Shown here: one piece after another, positions 35,783-44,670 of the stretch
Layout of the letters: every line of letters begins with the position of its first letter
How positions within the stretch are numbered: the stretch's first letter is position 1
Source: Croceicoccus naphthovorans
GTDB lineage: Bacteria > Pseudomonadota > Alphaproteobacteria > Sphingomonadales > Sphingomonadaceae
Direction: 5' to 3'
DNA: 64,000 nt
Assembly: GCF_001028705.1 (NCBI RefSeq)
Contig: NZ_CP011770.1
Span: 2,359,501-2,423,500 of the forward strand
Made by a program: the position numbers and the translations under genes
The notes under the pieces: model-generated
Told to the model about the DNA's origin: nothing
Database searches by the model: none
Seen by the model: the letters and a program-made list of their open reading frames with translations, nothing else

Positions 35783-38700
35783 ATGATGCGGTTTCGCCGG
35801 CTGCGCCTTTCCGGATTCAAGAGTTTCGTCGAACCGGCGGACTTGCTGATAGAGCCGGGCCTGACCGGCGTGGTCGGCCCCAACGGTTGCGGCAAGTCCA
35901 ACCTGCTGGAAGCGATCCGCTGGGTCATGGGCGAATCCAGCCCCAAATCCATGCGCGGCGCGGGCATGGAAGACGTGATATTTGCGGGCGCCGCCAGCCG
36001 CCCGGCCCGCAGCTTTGCCGAAGTCGTGCTTTCCACCGAAACCGATGCCGGGCAGGAGATGGAAGTCACCCGCCGCATCGAACGCGGCGCGGGCAGCGCC
36101 TATCGCCTGAACGGGCGCGACGTGCGCGCAAAAGACATCTCGCTGATGTTCGCCGATGCCGCCACCGGCGCGCATAGCCCGGCTCTGGTCAGCCAAGGCC
36201 GAATCGCCGCAGTCATTGCCGCAAAGCCGGTCGAACGCCGCGCCATGCTGGAAGACGCGGCAGGCATTTCTGGGCTCCACGTTCGTCGCAAGGATGCCGA
36301 GCAGAAGCTGCGCGCGACGGAGGCCAATCTCGCGCGGCTTGACGATATCCTGTCGCAACTCGACAGCCGGATCGGCTCCTTACGGCGTCAGGCCAAGGCG
36401 GCGGAAAAATACAAGGACCTGTCCGCCCAGATCCGCACGGCAGAGTCGCGGGTCCTCTATGCCCGCTGGCGCGAAGCCGCCGCAGCCGCCGATGCCGCTC
36501 GGGCCGAGGCGAAACGGGCCGAGGCCGCGGTTGCCGATGCGCAAAGCCGCACCAATGCGGCGCAAGGCCAGCAGCGTGTATCCGCCGAAACGCTGGCCAA
36601 AGCGCGCGAGGAAATGGCAGACCGCCGCGACGACCTGCACGCACAGGCCAACATGCTGGCGGTGCTGACCGGCAAGCTGGAAGCGGCAGAGGAAAAGCTG
36701 GCCGATCTCGACCGTCAGCGCGCACGACTCGATTCCGACGAGGGCGATGCCAACCGCACCACCCGCGACGCGGCAGAGGCGCTCTCGCGGCTGGAGCGTG
36801 AGGTGAAGGAGGCGGAGAAACGCCTTGCCGCCGAAGAGGCGAGCCGCCCAGAGCGTGTGGCGAGGCAGGAAAGGGCCGAGCAGGAGCAGCGCAAGGGCGA
36901 ACTGGCGCTGGCGCAGGCCACGGCGGAACTCGCGCGGGTAGAGGCCGACTGGCGCGTTGCCGATGCGGCGGTGACGCAGGCGCGCGGCACATTGGCACGG
37001 CTGGAACAGGAAATGAGCCAGCGTGAGGCGCAGGGCGCGGCGCTGGGCGATGCGCGCGAACTGGATCTGGCACTGACCAATGCGCAGGCGCGGTGCGGCA
37101 AGGCGGAAGCGGCTGTCGGTTCCGCGCGTGAGGCGCTGGACGCGGCACGAGCAGAGCGTGAGACGATGTCACTCCGGCGCGATGAAGCGTCGAGCGCCTT
37201 GTCCGCCGCGAAAGCCGAATTGGCGGGCGTGGAGCGCGAGCACGACGCGCTGGAGCGCGACCGGCGTGCCCGCGAAAAGGCCGATAAGGGCAACAAGGGC
37301 CGCACGCGCGCCATCGACGCGGTGAAGGCGGAACCGGGTTACGAACGCGCGCTCGCCGCCGTGCTGGGCCGCGATGCCGCCGCGCCGTTGGGTCCGCCCG
37401 AGACAGGGCAGGACGGACGCTATTGGACCGGGGCCGAGGCTCCGAAGGCGGTAGCCGACAGCATCGCCGCCCATGTGCGCGACGCGCCTGCGGAACTGAC
37501 CGCGCGGCTTGCTATGGTCCGCATTGCTGAAAGCGACGACGGGCAAGCTCTGACCCCCGGCGAATGGCTGGTCACACGCGGCGGGGCCTTGCGTCGGTGG
37601 GATGGGTTCGTTGCCCGCGGCGAAGGCGCGGCGGAAGCGGCTCGGCTGGAAGCGGCGAACCGGCTGGAAGCGCTGGCCGAACAACTCCCGGCTCTGCGCG
37701 CGGCAGTTGAGGATGCCGAGAGTGCCGTCGCCGATGCCAACGCCGCGCTGTCCGATGCAACCGACGCGCGCATCGCGGCCGAACGCGCGGTCAACACGGC
37801 GTCGGAAGAGGAGCGCGCCGCCCTGCGCGCCCGCGATCAGGCCGAGAATGCGGTCGAACGCCATAGCCGCGCGCGCGAAGAACTGGCCGAACGGCTGGAG
37901 GAAATCCACGAACGCCTCGCCGCCGCGCAGCAGGAGGCCATGATGGCTGAGGAACGTCGCCGCGGCCTGCCCGATCCGTCGGCGCAGCAGGCCGCGCTCG
38001 ATACCGCGCGTGCGCGCAACGATGCCGCGAAGACCGCGCTGCAATCTGCGATGGCAGAACTCGCCGCGCTGGATCAGGGGCTGGCCGTCGGGCGGGAGCG
38101 GACCAAGTCGTTGCAGTCCGACATGAAGGGCTGGCAGGCCCGCGCCGGGGATGCGGCGAAACGACTGGCCGACATGACGCGTCGCCGCGAAGAGATCGAG
38201 GAAGAGCGCGCGATCACCGCCGCCCGGCCCGAGGCGCTGCTGCGCGAGATTGAAATGGCCGAAAAGGCCCGCGACCGCCTGTCGGAAGAACTGGGCGAGG
38301 CCGAGAAGGTGTTCACCAGTGCCGAAGCCGCCGGGCGCGAGGCCGACGCCTTGTTCGCCGCCGCCAACGAAGCGCTGGCGAACGCCCGCGAAGCCCGTGC
38401 CGGGTCCACCGCGCGTGCCGAGAACGAAGAAGCCCGCCGCAGCGAGTTCGCACGCACCTCCGGCGAACGCTTCCACTGCCCGCCTCCGATCCTGCCTGAA
38501 CGGCTGGATTTCGCGTCAGATAGCGTCGCCCACGCCGATGCCGAGGGTGAGGAGATGGACCGCCTCACCGCCAGCCGCGAACGGCTTGGCCCGGTCAACC
38601 TCGTCGCCGCAGACGAACTGGCAGAGGCGGAACAGGAACACGGGTCGGGCCTTGCAGAGCAGGAAGAACTGGCCGAGGCGGTCAACCGCCTGCGCGGATC

Positions 38701-39211
38701 GATCGGCGCGCTGAACCGTGAGGGCCGCGAACGCCTGCGCGCCGCATTCGAAGCGGTCGACACCCATTTCCAGAGCCTTTTCACCACGCTATTCGGGGGC
38801 GGACAGGCGCACCTTGCCCTGATCGACAGCGACGATCCGCTGGAAGCAGGTCTGGAGATATACGCCCAGCCGCCGGGCAAGAAGCTGCAATCGTTGACCC
38901 TGTTGTCGGGCGGCGAACAGGCGCTGACCGCCGTGGCGCTGATCTTCGCGCTGTTCCTGACCAACCCGGCCCCGATCTGCGTTCTGGACGAAGTCGACGC
39001 ACCGCTGGACGATGCCAATATCGAACGGTTCTGCGACCTGCTCGACGCTATGATCAAGCAGACCGAGACCCGCTATTTGATCGTAACCCACAATGCCGTG
39101 ACGATGAGCCGGATGCACCGCCTGTTCGGTGTGACGATGGTCGAACAGGGCGTTTCGCGCCTTGTCAGCGTCGATCTGGGAGCGGCCGAGGACTTGCTCG
39201 CCGCCGAGTAA
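35783..39211 (+). CDS. smc: chromosome segregation protein SMC
   Basis: The condensin ATPase that organises and resolves sister chromosomes. The 1142-residue protein has Walker A GPNGCGKS at 32-39 and two long coiled coils rich in Ala, Glu and Arg. A central hinge (about 515-610) has ALAAVLGRDAAAPLG. The C-terminal ATPase has LTLLSGGEQALTAVAL and Walker B PICVLDEVDAPLDDANIERF. AGGAGG at 35775-35780 is better spaced for the second ATG (35786) than for the first. It is the last gene before convergent ubiA, whose stop is adjacent. Confidence 0.97.
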   Translation: MMRFRRLRLSGFKSFVEPADLLIEPGLTGVVGPNGCGKSNLLEAIRWVMGESSPKSMRGAGMEDVIFAGAASRPARSFAEVVLSTETDAGQEMEVTRRIERGAGSAYRLNGRDVRAKDISLMFADAATGAHSPALVSQGRIAAVIAAKPVERRAMLEDAAGISGLHVRRKDAEQKLRATEANLARLDDILSQLDSRIGSLRRQAKAAEKYKDLSAQIRTAESRVLYARWREAAAAADAARAEAKRAEAAVADAQSRTNAAQGQQRVSAETLAKAREEMADRRDDLHAQANMLAVLTGKLEAAEEKLADLDRQRARLDSDEGDANRTTRDAAEALSRLEREVKEAEKRLAAEEASRPERVARQERAEQEQRKGELALAQATAELARVEADWRVADAAVTQARGTLARLEQEMSQREAQGAALGDARELDLALTNAQARCGKAEAAVGSAREALDAARAERETMSLRRDEASSALSAAKAELAGVEREHDALERDRRAREKADKGNKGRTRAIDAVKAEPGYERALAAVLGRDAAAPLGPPETGQDGRYWTGAEAPKAVADSIAAHVRDAPAELTARLAMVRIAESDDGQALTPGEWLVTRGGALRRWDGFVARGEGAAEAARLEAANRLEALAEQLPALRAAVEDAESAVADANAALSDATDARIAAERAVNTASEEERAALRARDQAENAVERHSRAREELAERLEEIHERLAAAQQEAMMAEERRRGLPDPSAQQAALDTARARNDAAKTALQSAMAELAALDQGLAVGRERTKSLQSDMKGWQARAGDAAKRLADMTRRREEIEEERAITAARPEALLREIEMAEKARDRLSEELGEAEKVFTSAEAAGREADALFAAANEALANAREARAGSTARAENEEARRSEFARTSGERFHCPPPILPERLDFASDSVAHADAEGEEMDRLTASRERLGPVNLVAADELAEAEQEHGSGLAEQEELAEAVNRLRGSIGALNREGRERLRAAFEAVDTHFQSLFTTLFGGGQAHLALIDSDDPLEAGLEIYAQPPGKKLQSLTLLSGGEQALTAVALIFALFLTNPAPICVLDEVDAPLDDANIERFCDLLDAMIKQTETRYLIVTHNAVTMSRMHRLFGVTMVEQGVSRLVSVDLGAAEDLLAAE

Positions 39212-40120
39212 TCAGACCCCGGCGGTGCCAACGACCAGACAGGCCAGCGCCATTAACAGCCCGGCCGCTCGGTTCGAACGGAAACGTGCCAGTGCGTTTT
39301 CACCGTCTTCGGTATCGAGCGTCGCGACCTGCCAAGACAGGTGCAGCGCCACCGGGACCAGTGCGATCAGCGCCAACCAGTCGCCGCGCAAAAGCCAGAC
39401 CGCGGCGATCCACGCCGCCACCGCCAGCATGTAAAACACCGCCACGCCGCCGCGCACATGATTGCCAAGAGCGCGCGCGCTGGATCGCACGCCGACCAGC
39501 GCGTCGTCCTCCCGGTCTTGAAGCGCGTAGATCGTATCGTAGCCGATGCACCAGAAGATCGACCCGGCATAGAGCGCGGCCAGAACCGGCCAGTTCGCAT
39601 TGCCGACCTCTACCCAGCCGACCAGCGCGCCCCATGTGAATACCAAGCCGAGCCACGCCTGCGGCCACCAGGTGATGCGCTTCATCATCGGATAGGCCGC
39701 AACCAGAAAGAGGCTGGCCAGCGCCACGGCTTGCGCCTGCCAGCGCAGCTGAAGCAATACGACCAGACCGACCGCACAGAGCGACAAGAGCCACACCCAC
39801 GCCGCCCTCAGCGATACCGCACCGCTGGCCAACGGGCGGGCCGCAGTGCGCGCCACTTGCCGATCAAGATCGCGGTCGAGAATGTCGTTATAGACGCACC
39901 CCGCCCCGCGCATCGCGATGCTGCCCACCAAGAGCCACAGCACCAACCCCCAGCGGTCCGCTCCGCCTGCCAGCCACACACCCCATGCGCAGGGCCAGAA
40001 CAATAGCCACCAGCCGATGGGCCGGTCGAACCGGGCCAGCAGGGCATAGGGCCGCAGGCTCGCGGGCAAGCGCCCGACAAGGCCCTTGTATTGCGTATCG
40101 GGGACGATCGCTTCGTTCAT
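39212..40120 (-). CDS. ubiA: 4-hydroxybenzoate polyprenyltransferase UbiA
   Basis: Prenylates 4-hydroxybenzoate in ubiquinone synthesis at the inner membrane. The 302-residue protein has about nine membrane segments. The first Asp-rich motif is NDILDRDLDRQVARTAARPLA and the second, which binds Mg-pyrophosphate, is YDTIYALQDREDD. The N terminus RPYALLARFDRPIGWWLLFWPC is typical of UbiA. Its start is 86 bp from the divergent methyltransferase gene, and its stop abuts the smc stop. Confidence 0.95.
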   Translation of the reverse strand: MNEAIVPDTQYKGLVGRLPASLRPYALLARFDRPIGWWLLFWPCAWGVWLAGGADRWGLVLWLLVGSIAMRGAGCVYNDILDRDLDRQVARTAARPLASGAVSLRAAWVWLLSLCAVGLVVLLQLRWQAQAVALASLFLVAAYPMMKRITWWPQAWLGLVFTWGALVGWVEVGNANWPVLAALYAGSIFWCIGYDTIYALQDREDDALVGVRSSARALGNHVRGGVAVFYMLAVAAWIAAVWLLRGDWLALIALVPVALHLSWQVATLDTEDGENALARFRSNRAAGLLMALACLVVGTAGV

Positions 40121-40206
40121 GAGTTGGCTTTAGGCGCGGGGACCGCGCATTGCCAGATGCAGCCGGGCTGGCATGGCGGAGAGGCCGTGCTAGAGACCGG
40201 CGCGTT

Positions 40207-40980
40207 ATGAACGTGCTGGAACACAATAGAGAGGCGTGGAACGCGCAAGTGGCCGATGGCGATCGCTGGACGATCCCGGTCGACGGCGAAACCATCGCGC
40301 GGGCGCGCAGGGGCGAGTGGTCGGTGATCCTGACCCCGGTCAAGCCGGTGCCGCGCGACTGGTTCGGCGAAATCGCGGGCCGCGACGTGCTGGGCCTCGC
40401 CTCTGGCGGCGGGCAGCAGGTGCCGGTGCTGGCGGCGGCTGGTGCGCGGGTTGTTAGTTTTGACGCATCGGATGCGCAACTGGCGCAGGATCGGCTGGTG
40501 GCAGAGCGCGAGGGGCTGAAAATCCGCACCGTGCAGGGCTTCATGCACGACCTGTCGGCGTTTGCGGATGAGAGCTTCGACCTGATTTTCCACCCCTGCT
40601 CCAACTGTTTCGCCCCGGAAATCCTGCCGGTGTGGCGCGAATGCGCGCGGGTGTTGCGCCCCGGCGGCGCCCTGCTGGCCGGGTTCAACAATCCAGTGAA
40701 TTTCCTGTTCGACTGGCGCGCGCTCAACGAAGGCAAGCTGGTCGTGCGGCACGCGCTGCCCTACAGCCATCTCGATCTGCTGGAGCATGAGCGCGAGGAG
40801 TTGCTGCGCGAATGCCCGACGGTCGAATTCAGCCATACGCTGAGCGACCAGATCGGCGGACAACTGGCGGCGGGCCTGCACCTGACCGCCATGTTCGAGG
40901 ATAACTGGGGCACCCCCGATCCCATCGCCGATCACTACGATCCCTTCATCGCTACCCGCGCGATCAAGCCGCTGCGATGA
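40207..40980 (+). CDS. class I SAM-dependent methyltransferase
   Basis: A 257-residue class I methyltransferase with the SAM-binding glycine loop VLGLASGGGQQVPVLAAAGA and the following acidic strand VVSFDASDAQL. A catalytic-region segment FDLIFHPCSNCFAPEI comes later. The ATG at 40207 (MNVLEHNREAWNAQ) is preferred over the longer upstream frame, since homology to the family begins there. It is coupled to rsmE by an ATGA overlap. The substrate is unknown. A small-molecule or tRNA target is equally possible. Confidence 0.82.
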   Translation: MNVLEHNREAWNAQVADGDRWTIPVDGETIARARRGEWSVILTPVKPVPRDWFGEIAGRDVLGLASGGGQQVPVLAAAGARVVSFDASDAQLAQDRLVAEREGLKIRTVQGFMHDLSAFADESFDLIFHPCSNCFAPEILPVWRECARVLRPGGALLAGFNNPVNFLFDWRALNEGKLVVRHALPYSHLDLLEHEREELLRECPTVEFSHTLSDQIGGQLAAGLHLTAMFEDNWGTPDPIADHYDPFIATRAIKPLR

Positions 40981-41753
40981 GCGCGACCCCCGCATGGCCG
41001 CCGCGTAGCGCGCCGCGCCTTTTCGTCAAAGGCGAACTGGCCGCCGGGCAGCAGCGCGCGATCGAAGGGCCGCAGGCGCACTACCTTGGCCGCGTGATGC
41101 GCGTGGGCGAAGGCGACGCGGTGATCCTGTGCGACAATTTCAGCGGTGAGTGGGCCGCGCGGGTCGTAACCGCGGGGAAGCGCGAGGTCGTGCTCGAGAT
41201 CGCGGATCACCTCCGGCCGCGCGAGGATGTGCCCGACTTCACGCTCTGCCCCGCGCTGTTGAAAAAGCCGCGCTTCGATCAGGTTCTGGAGAAGGCAACC
41301 GAACTGGGCGTCGCAAAAATCCGTCCGGTCATCACCCGCCGCTGCGTGGCCGATGCGCTGAATATGGACCGCGCCCGAACGGTCATCACCGAAGCGGCGG
41401 AGCAATGCTCCCGCACGGCACTGCCCGAACTGTTCGAACCCCAGCCGCTGGCGCAATTTCTGCGCGAATGGCCCGAGGATGCGGTGTTGTGGTTCGCCGA
41501 CGAGCAAGGACCAGAGGACGACACCGTCCCGCCCGCCGCCACCGCCTTTGCCGAACGCTGGCCACCGGCGGGCTTGCTGATCGGCCCCGAAGGCGGGTTC
41601 GACGATGCCGAGCGCGATCTGGTGCGCGATCATCTTCAGGCCCGCCCCGTATCGCTCGGCCCACGCATCCTGCGCGCCGAAACCGCTGCGATTGCCGCGA
41701 CCGCGGTGTGGATGGCGGCAATGGGCGACTGGACCGGCAGCGCCGAGACCTAA
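40977..41753 (+). CDS. rsmE: 16S rRNA (uracil(1498)-N(3))-methyltransferase RsmE
   Basis: A SPOUT-fold methyltransferase that makes m3U1498 in 16S rRNA. The 258-residue protein has an N-terminal PUA-like domain with HYLGRVMRVGEGDAVILCD. The C-terminal knot has LLIGPEGGFDDAERD and SLGPRILRAETAAIAATAV, the diagnostic RsmE motifs. Its ATG overlaps the stop of the preceding methyltransferase, and gshA begins 43 bp downstream, so the three may form one operon. Confidence 0.95.
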   Translation: MSATPAWPPRSAPRLFVKGELAAGQQRAIEGPQAHYLGRVMRVGEGDAVILCDNFSGEWAARVVTAGKREVVLEIADHLRPREDVPDFTLCPALLKKPRFDQVLEKATELGVAKIRPVITRRCVADALNMDRARTVITEAAEQCSRTALPELFEPQPLAQFLREWPEDAVLWFADEQGPEDDTVPPAATAFAERWPPAGLLIGPEGGFDDAERDLVRDHLQARPVSLGPRILRAETAAIAATAVWMAAMGDWTGSAET

Positions 41754-41796
41754 AATAAATCTGGCGCGGCACGCCGCCGAACACTACTTGCGCGGC

Positions 41797-43185
41797 ATGA
41801 GCACGCGCACCCTTTCCAGCAAGGACGATCCAGTCATCGAAAGCCGCGACGACCTGATCCGGCCGATGCAAAAAGGCGAAAAGCCCGCCAGCCAGTGGCG
41901 CATCGGCACCGAGCATGAGAAGTTCGTCTACGCCAAGAACGACTTTCACGCGCCCAGCTATGACGAACCCGGCGGCATTCGCGACATCCTGATGGCGATG
42001 ACCGAGTTCGGCTGGTCACCGGTGGAAGAGAACGGCCCAGATGGAAAAAGAAACGTCATTGCCATGTCCGGGCCGGACGGCACGGTCAGCCTTGAACCGG
42101 CAGGACAACTGGAACTGTCCGGGGCACCGCTGGTGAACATTCACCAAACTTGCGCGGAAACCGGGCGGCACCTGACGCAGGTCAAGGCCATTGGCGAGAA
42201 ATTCGGGATCGGCTTCATCGGCGCGGGCATGTGGCCCGACAAGACCCGTGCCGAACTGCCGATGATGCCCAAGGGCCGCTATGGCATCATGAGCAATTAC
42301 ATGCCCAAGGTCGGCAATCTCGGGCTCGACATGATGCTGCGCACCTGCACGATCCAGGTGAATCTCGACTATCAGAGCGAGGCGGACATGGCGCAAAAAT
42401 TCCGCGTCGGCCTTGCGCTGCAACCGCTGGCCACCGCGCTGTTCGCCAATTCACCGTTTACAGAGGGCAAGCCCAATGGCTTTCTCTCTTTCCGCAGCCA
42501 CATCTGGTCCGACACCGATCCCGACCGCACCGGCATGCTGCCTTTCGTGTTCGAGGATGGCTTCGGATACGAACGCTATGTCGACTACATGCTCGACGTG
42601 CCGATGTATTTCGTGTTCCGCGACGGCAAATATATTGACGCGGCGGGCCAGTCGTTCCGTGATTTCCTGCGGGGCGAATTGCCCGCCCTGCCGGGCGAAC
42701 TGCCGACCGCCAGCGATTGGCAGGATCACCTCTCAACCGCCTTCCCGGAGGTACGCCTGAAAAGCTTCCTCGAAATGCGTGGGGCCGATGGCGGCCCATG
42801 GAACCGGATTTGCGCGCTGCCCGCGCTGTGGGTCGGGCTGCTCTACGATCAGACCGCGCTCGATGCGGCGTGGGACTTGGTCAAGGACTGGGACATGGCG
42901 GGCCGCGAAATGCTGCGCGACAGTGTGCCAAAGCTTGGCCTGAAGGCACCGATCCCCGGAGGCGGAACGTTGCAGGATATCGCGGGCGAAGTGTTGAAGA
43001 TCGCGCGTTCGGGCCTTGCCGCGCGCGGCGAACTCAACTCGGTAGGCGACGACGAAACCGGATTCCTCGCGCCGCTACAGGACATCGTGGCCAGCGGACG
43101 GACCCCGGCAGAGGTCTGCCTGGACCACTATTACAAGGACTGGGACGAAGACGTTACCGGTCTCTATGCGTTGAAGAGCTTCTGA
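41797..43185 (+). CDS. gshA: glutamate-cysteine ligase
   Basis: First step of glutathione synthesis. The 462-residue protein is of the plant/alphaproteobacterial type (GCS2), with RIGTEHEKFVYAKND, GTVSLEPAGQLELSGAPL, NLGLDMMLRTCTIQVNLDY and LARGEL-type RGELNSVGDDE. I chose the ATG at 41797, as the shared N terminus begins there. Its product gamma-glutamylcysteine is also a possible sulfur donor to EgtB, encoded 30 kb away. The stop codon lies in the left arm of an inverted repeat shared with bamB. Confidence 0.93.
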   Translation: MSTRTLSSKDDPVIESRDDLIRPMQKGEKPASQWRIGTEHEKFVYAKNDFHAPSYDEPGGIRDILMAMTEFGWSPVEENGPDGKRNVIAMSGPDGTVSLEPAGQLELSGAPLVNIHQTCAETGRHLTQVKAIGEKFGIGFIGAGMWPDKTRAELPMMPKGRYGIMSNYMPKVGNLGLDMMLRTCTIQVNLDYQSEADMAQKFRVGLALQPLATALFANSPFTEGKPNGFLSFRSHIWSDTDPDRTGMLPFVFEDGFGYERYVDYMLDVPMYFVFRDGKYIDAAGQSFRDFLRGELPALPGELPTASDWQDHLSTAFPEVRLKSFLEMRGADGGPWNRICALPALWVGLLYDQTALDAAWDLVKDWDMAGREMLRDSVPKLGLKAPIPGGGTLQDIAGEVLKIARSGLAARGELNSVGDDETGFLAPLQDIVASGRTPAEVCLDHYYKDWDEDVTGLYALKSF

Positions 43186-43303
43186 ACTGGTTCAGGCCGG
43201 AGCGAGTATGGCGCTGGCCGGGAACCGGCGCACAGCGTACTTGAGTACGTGAGCGCCGGAAGCGCAGGACAGCGCCTTTCGCAGCCCGGCATAGACCAGT
43301 TCA
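43183..43303. repeat. long imperfect inverted repeat between convergent gshA and bamB
   Basis: The left arm TGAACTGGTTCAGGCCGG starts at the gshA stop. The right arm, read on the other strand, TGAACTGGTCTATGCCGG, starts at the bamB stop. Inside, GGCGCTG and an inner CCGGCGC/GCGCCGG stem surround a core with GTACTTGAGTAC. The whole can form a large hairpin on either strand and probably ends both transcripts. Similar palindromes are scattered in sphingomonad genomes as far as I recall. Confidence 0.7.
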
Positions 43304-44659
43304 GCGCCAGGCAGTGATCTTGCCGCTGTCGTCCAGCACGTAGAGCGTGTTGTTCGCCACGATCGGCGCAAGGCTGATCGCTTCGTCGAGATCGGCGAAA
43401 GGCGTGGCCACCCCGCTTGTGGCATCGACCGCGTAGACATCGCCTTCGGTATTCGTGACCCACAGGCGACCGCCCGCCAGCACCGGGCCGGACCAGAACA
43501 GTTCGTCCTTTTCCTTCTTCTCGTTCCGATACTTGGGCAGGTCGGCGATCCACCGCACCTTGCCGGTGGCACGCGCAATCGCCATCAGCTTGGCATCGTC
43601 GGTGATGACGAACAGCCAGTTGCCGCCGACCGCCGGGGTCGAAATGCCAGCGAGGTTCAATTCCCAGACGCGTTGGCCGGTGACGAGCTCGTAGGCCGCC
43701 ATGCGACCGCCCTGCCCCAACGCATAGACGTTGCCGCCATCGATGATCGGATCGGCATCGATATCGGTCAGAATGCCGACCGACGTGCTGATGCTGGTCC
43801 GCGCCAAAGCATCGGCCCAGAGATTACGTCCGTTTTCATAGCGGTAGGCGATCAGCTCGCCAGAGCTGAACCCGGCGATCACCGTGCCCTGGCCCGCTGC
43901 GGGAGAGGCCACGCCGAACAGGCCCGATTGGCCCTGCGAACCGGCCTCGGTCCACTGCACGGATCCATCCGCCAGATCGAGCGAGATTACCTGGTTGTCC
44001 TGCGTCATCACATAGAGCGCGCCGAACGCGATCGTCGGCGCACCGCGCAGCGGGCCGGCGGGCTTCACGCTCCACACCTCCGCCCCGGTCGCGGCGTCCA
44101 GTGCGGCGACCTGGCCGACGCCTGTCGTCACATAGACCTTGCCGCCTTCATAGCTGGCGCCGCCGCCGAAGACCGAGGACGAACCATCGCCCTTGACCTC
44201 AAGCGAGTGCTGCCAGACGCGCGCGCCGCTCTGCGCATCGAATGCGTGGACGACGCCATCGGTGTCGAACACGAACAGCCGCCCCTCACCCACGACGGGC
44301 GCGGCGGCAAGGCGTTGCTTGCTGCTCGACCCGGCGATGGACGCGGTCCACGCGCGAACGGGGCTGGCCGCCAGAGAGAGGTGGCCATAGCTTTTCGAAG
44401 CCGAACCGCCAGCCTGCGCCCACTCTGCATTCACCTGCTGCGCGGGCAAAGTCACGGCTACACCGGCCAACGCGGGATCGACCTTTGCACCGGTCTCGAT
44501 CTTGGACAGGATCGGCATGCGTTCGCCCAGCGTCGGGGTTTTTTCCGGGCCATCGCCCTTCAACGCGCCGCAACCGGCCAATGCCGTCGCCAGTGCCGCC
44601 ACGGCAAGGGTGCGGCGCGCGAAACGGCCGGTAGTACGGGAAATGGTCATGCTCTTCAT
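43301..44659 (-). CDS. bamB: outer membrane assembly lipoprotein BamB
   Basis: A beta-propeller subunit of the BAM complex that inserts outer-membrane proteins. The signal peptide ends in the lipobox ATALAGC. Eight PQQ-like blades follow, with repeats of the VFDTDGVVHAFDAQSGARVW and YVTTGVGQVAALDAATGAEVW type. The ATG at 44659 (MKSMTISRTTGRFARR) is preferred for its AGGGAG site. The ATG at 44674, overlapping the upstream stop as ATGA, is the alternative. It follows a YfgM-like gene, as yfgM and bamB do in enterobacteria. der is missing here. Confidence 0.92.
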   Translation of the reverse strand: MKSMTISRTTGRFARRTLAVAALATALAGCGALKGDGPEKTPTLGERMPILSKIETGAKVDPALAGVAVTLPAQQVNAEWAQAGGSASKSYGHLSLAASPVRAWTASIAGSSSKQRLAAAPVVGEGRLFVFDTDGVVHAFDAQSGARVWQHSLEVKGDGSSSVFGGGASYEGGKVYVTTGVGQVAALDAATGAEVWSVKPAGPLRGAPTIAFGALYVMTQDNQVISLDLADGSVQWTEAGSQGQSGLFGVASPAAGQGTVIAGFSSGELIAYRYENGRNLWADALARTSISTSVGILTDIDADPIIDGGNVYALGQGGRMAAYELVTGQRVWELNLAGISTPAVGGNWLFVITDDAKLMAIARATGKVRWIADLPKYRNEKKEKDELFWSGPVLAGGRLWVTNTEGDVYAVDATSGVATPFADLDEAISLAPIVANNTLYVLDDSGKITAWR

Positions 44660-44670
44660 CAAGCTCCCTC

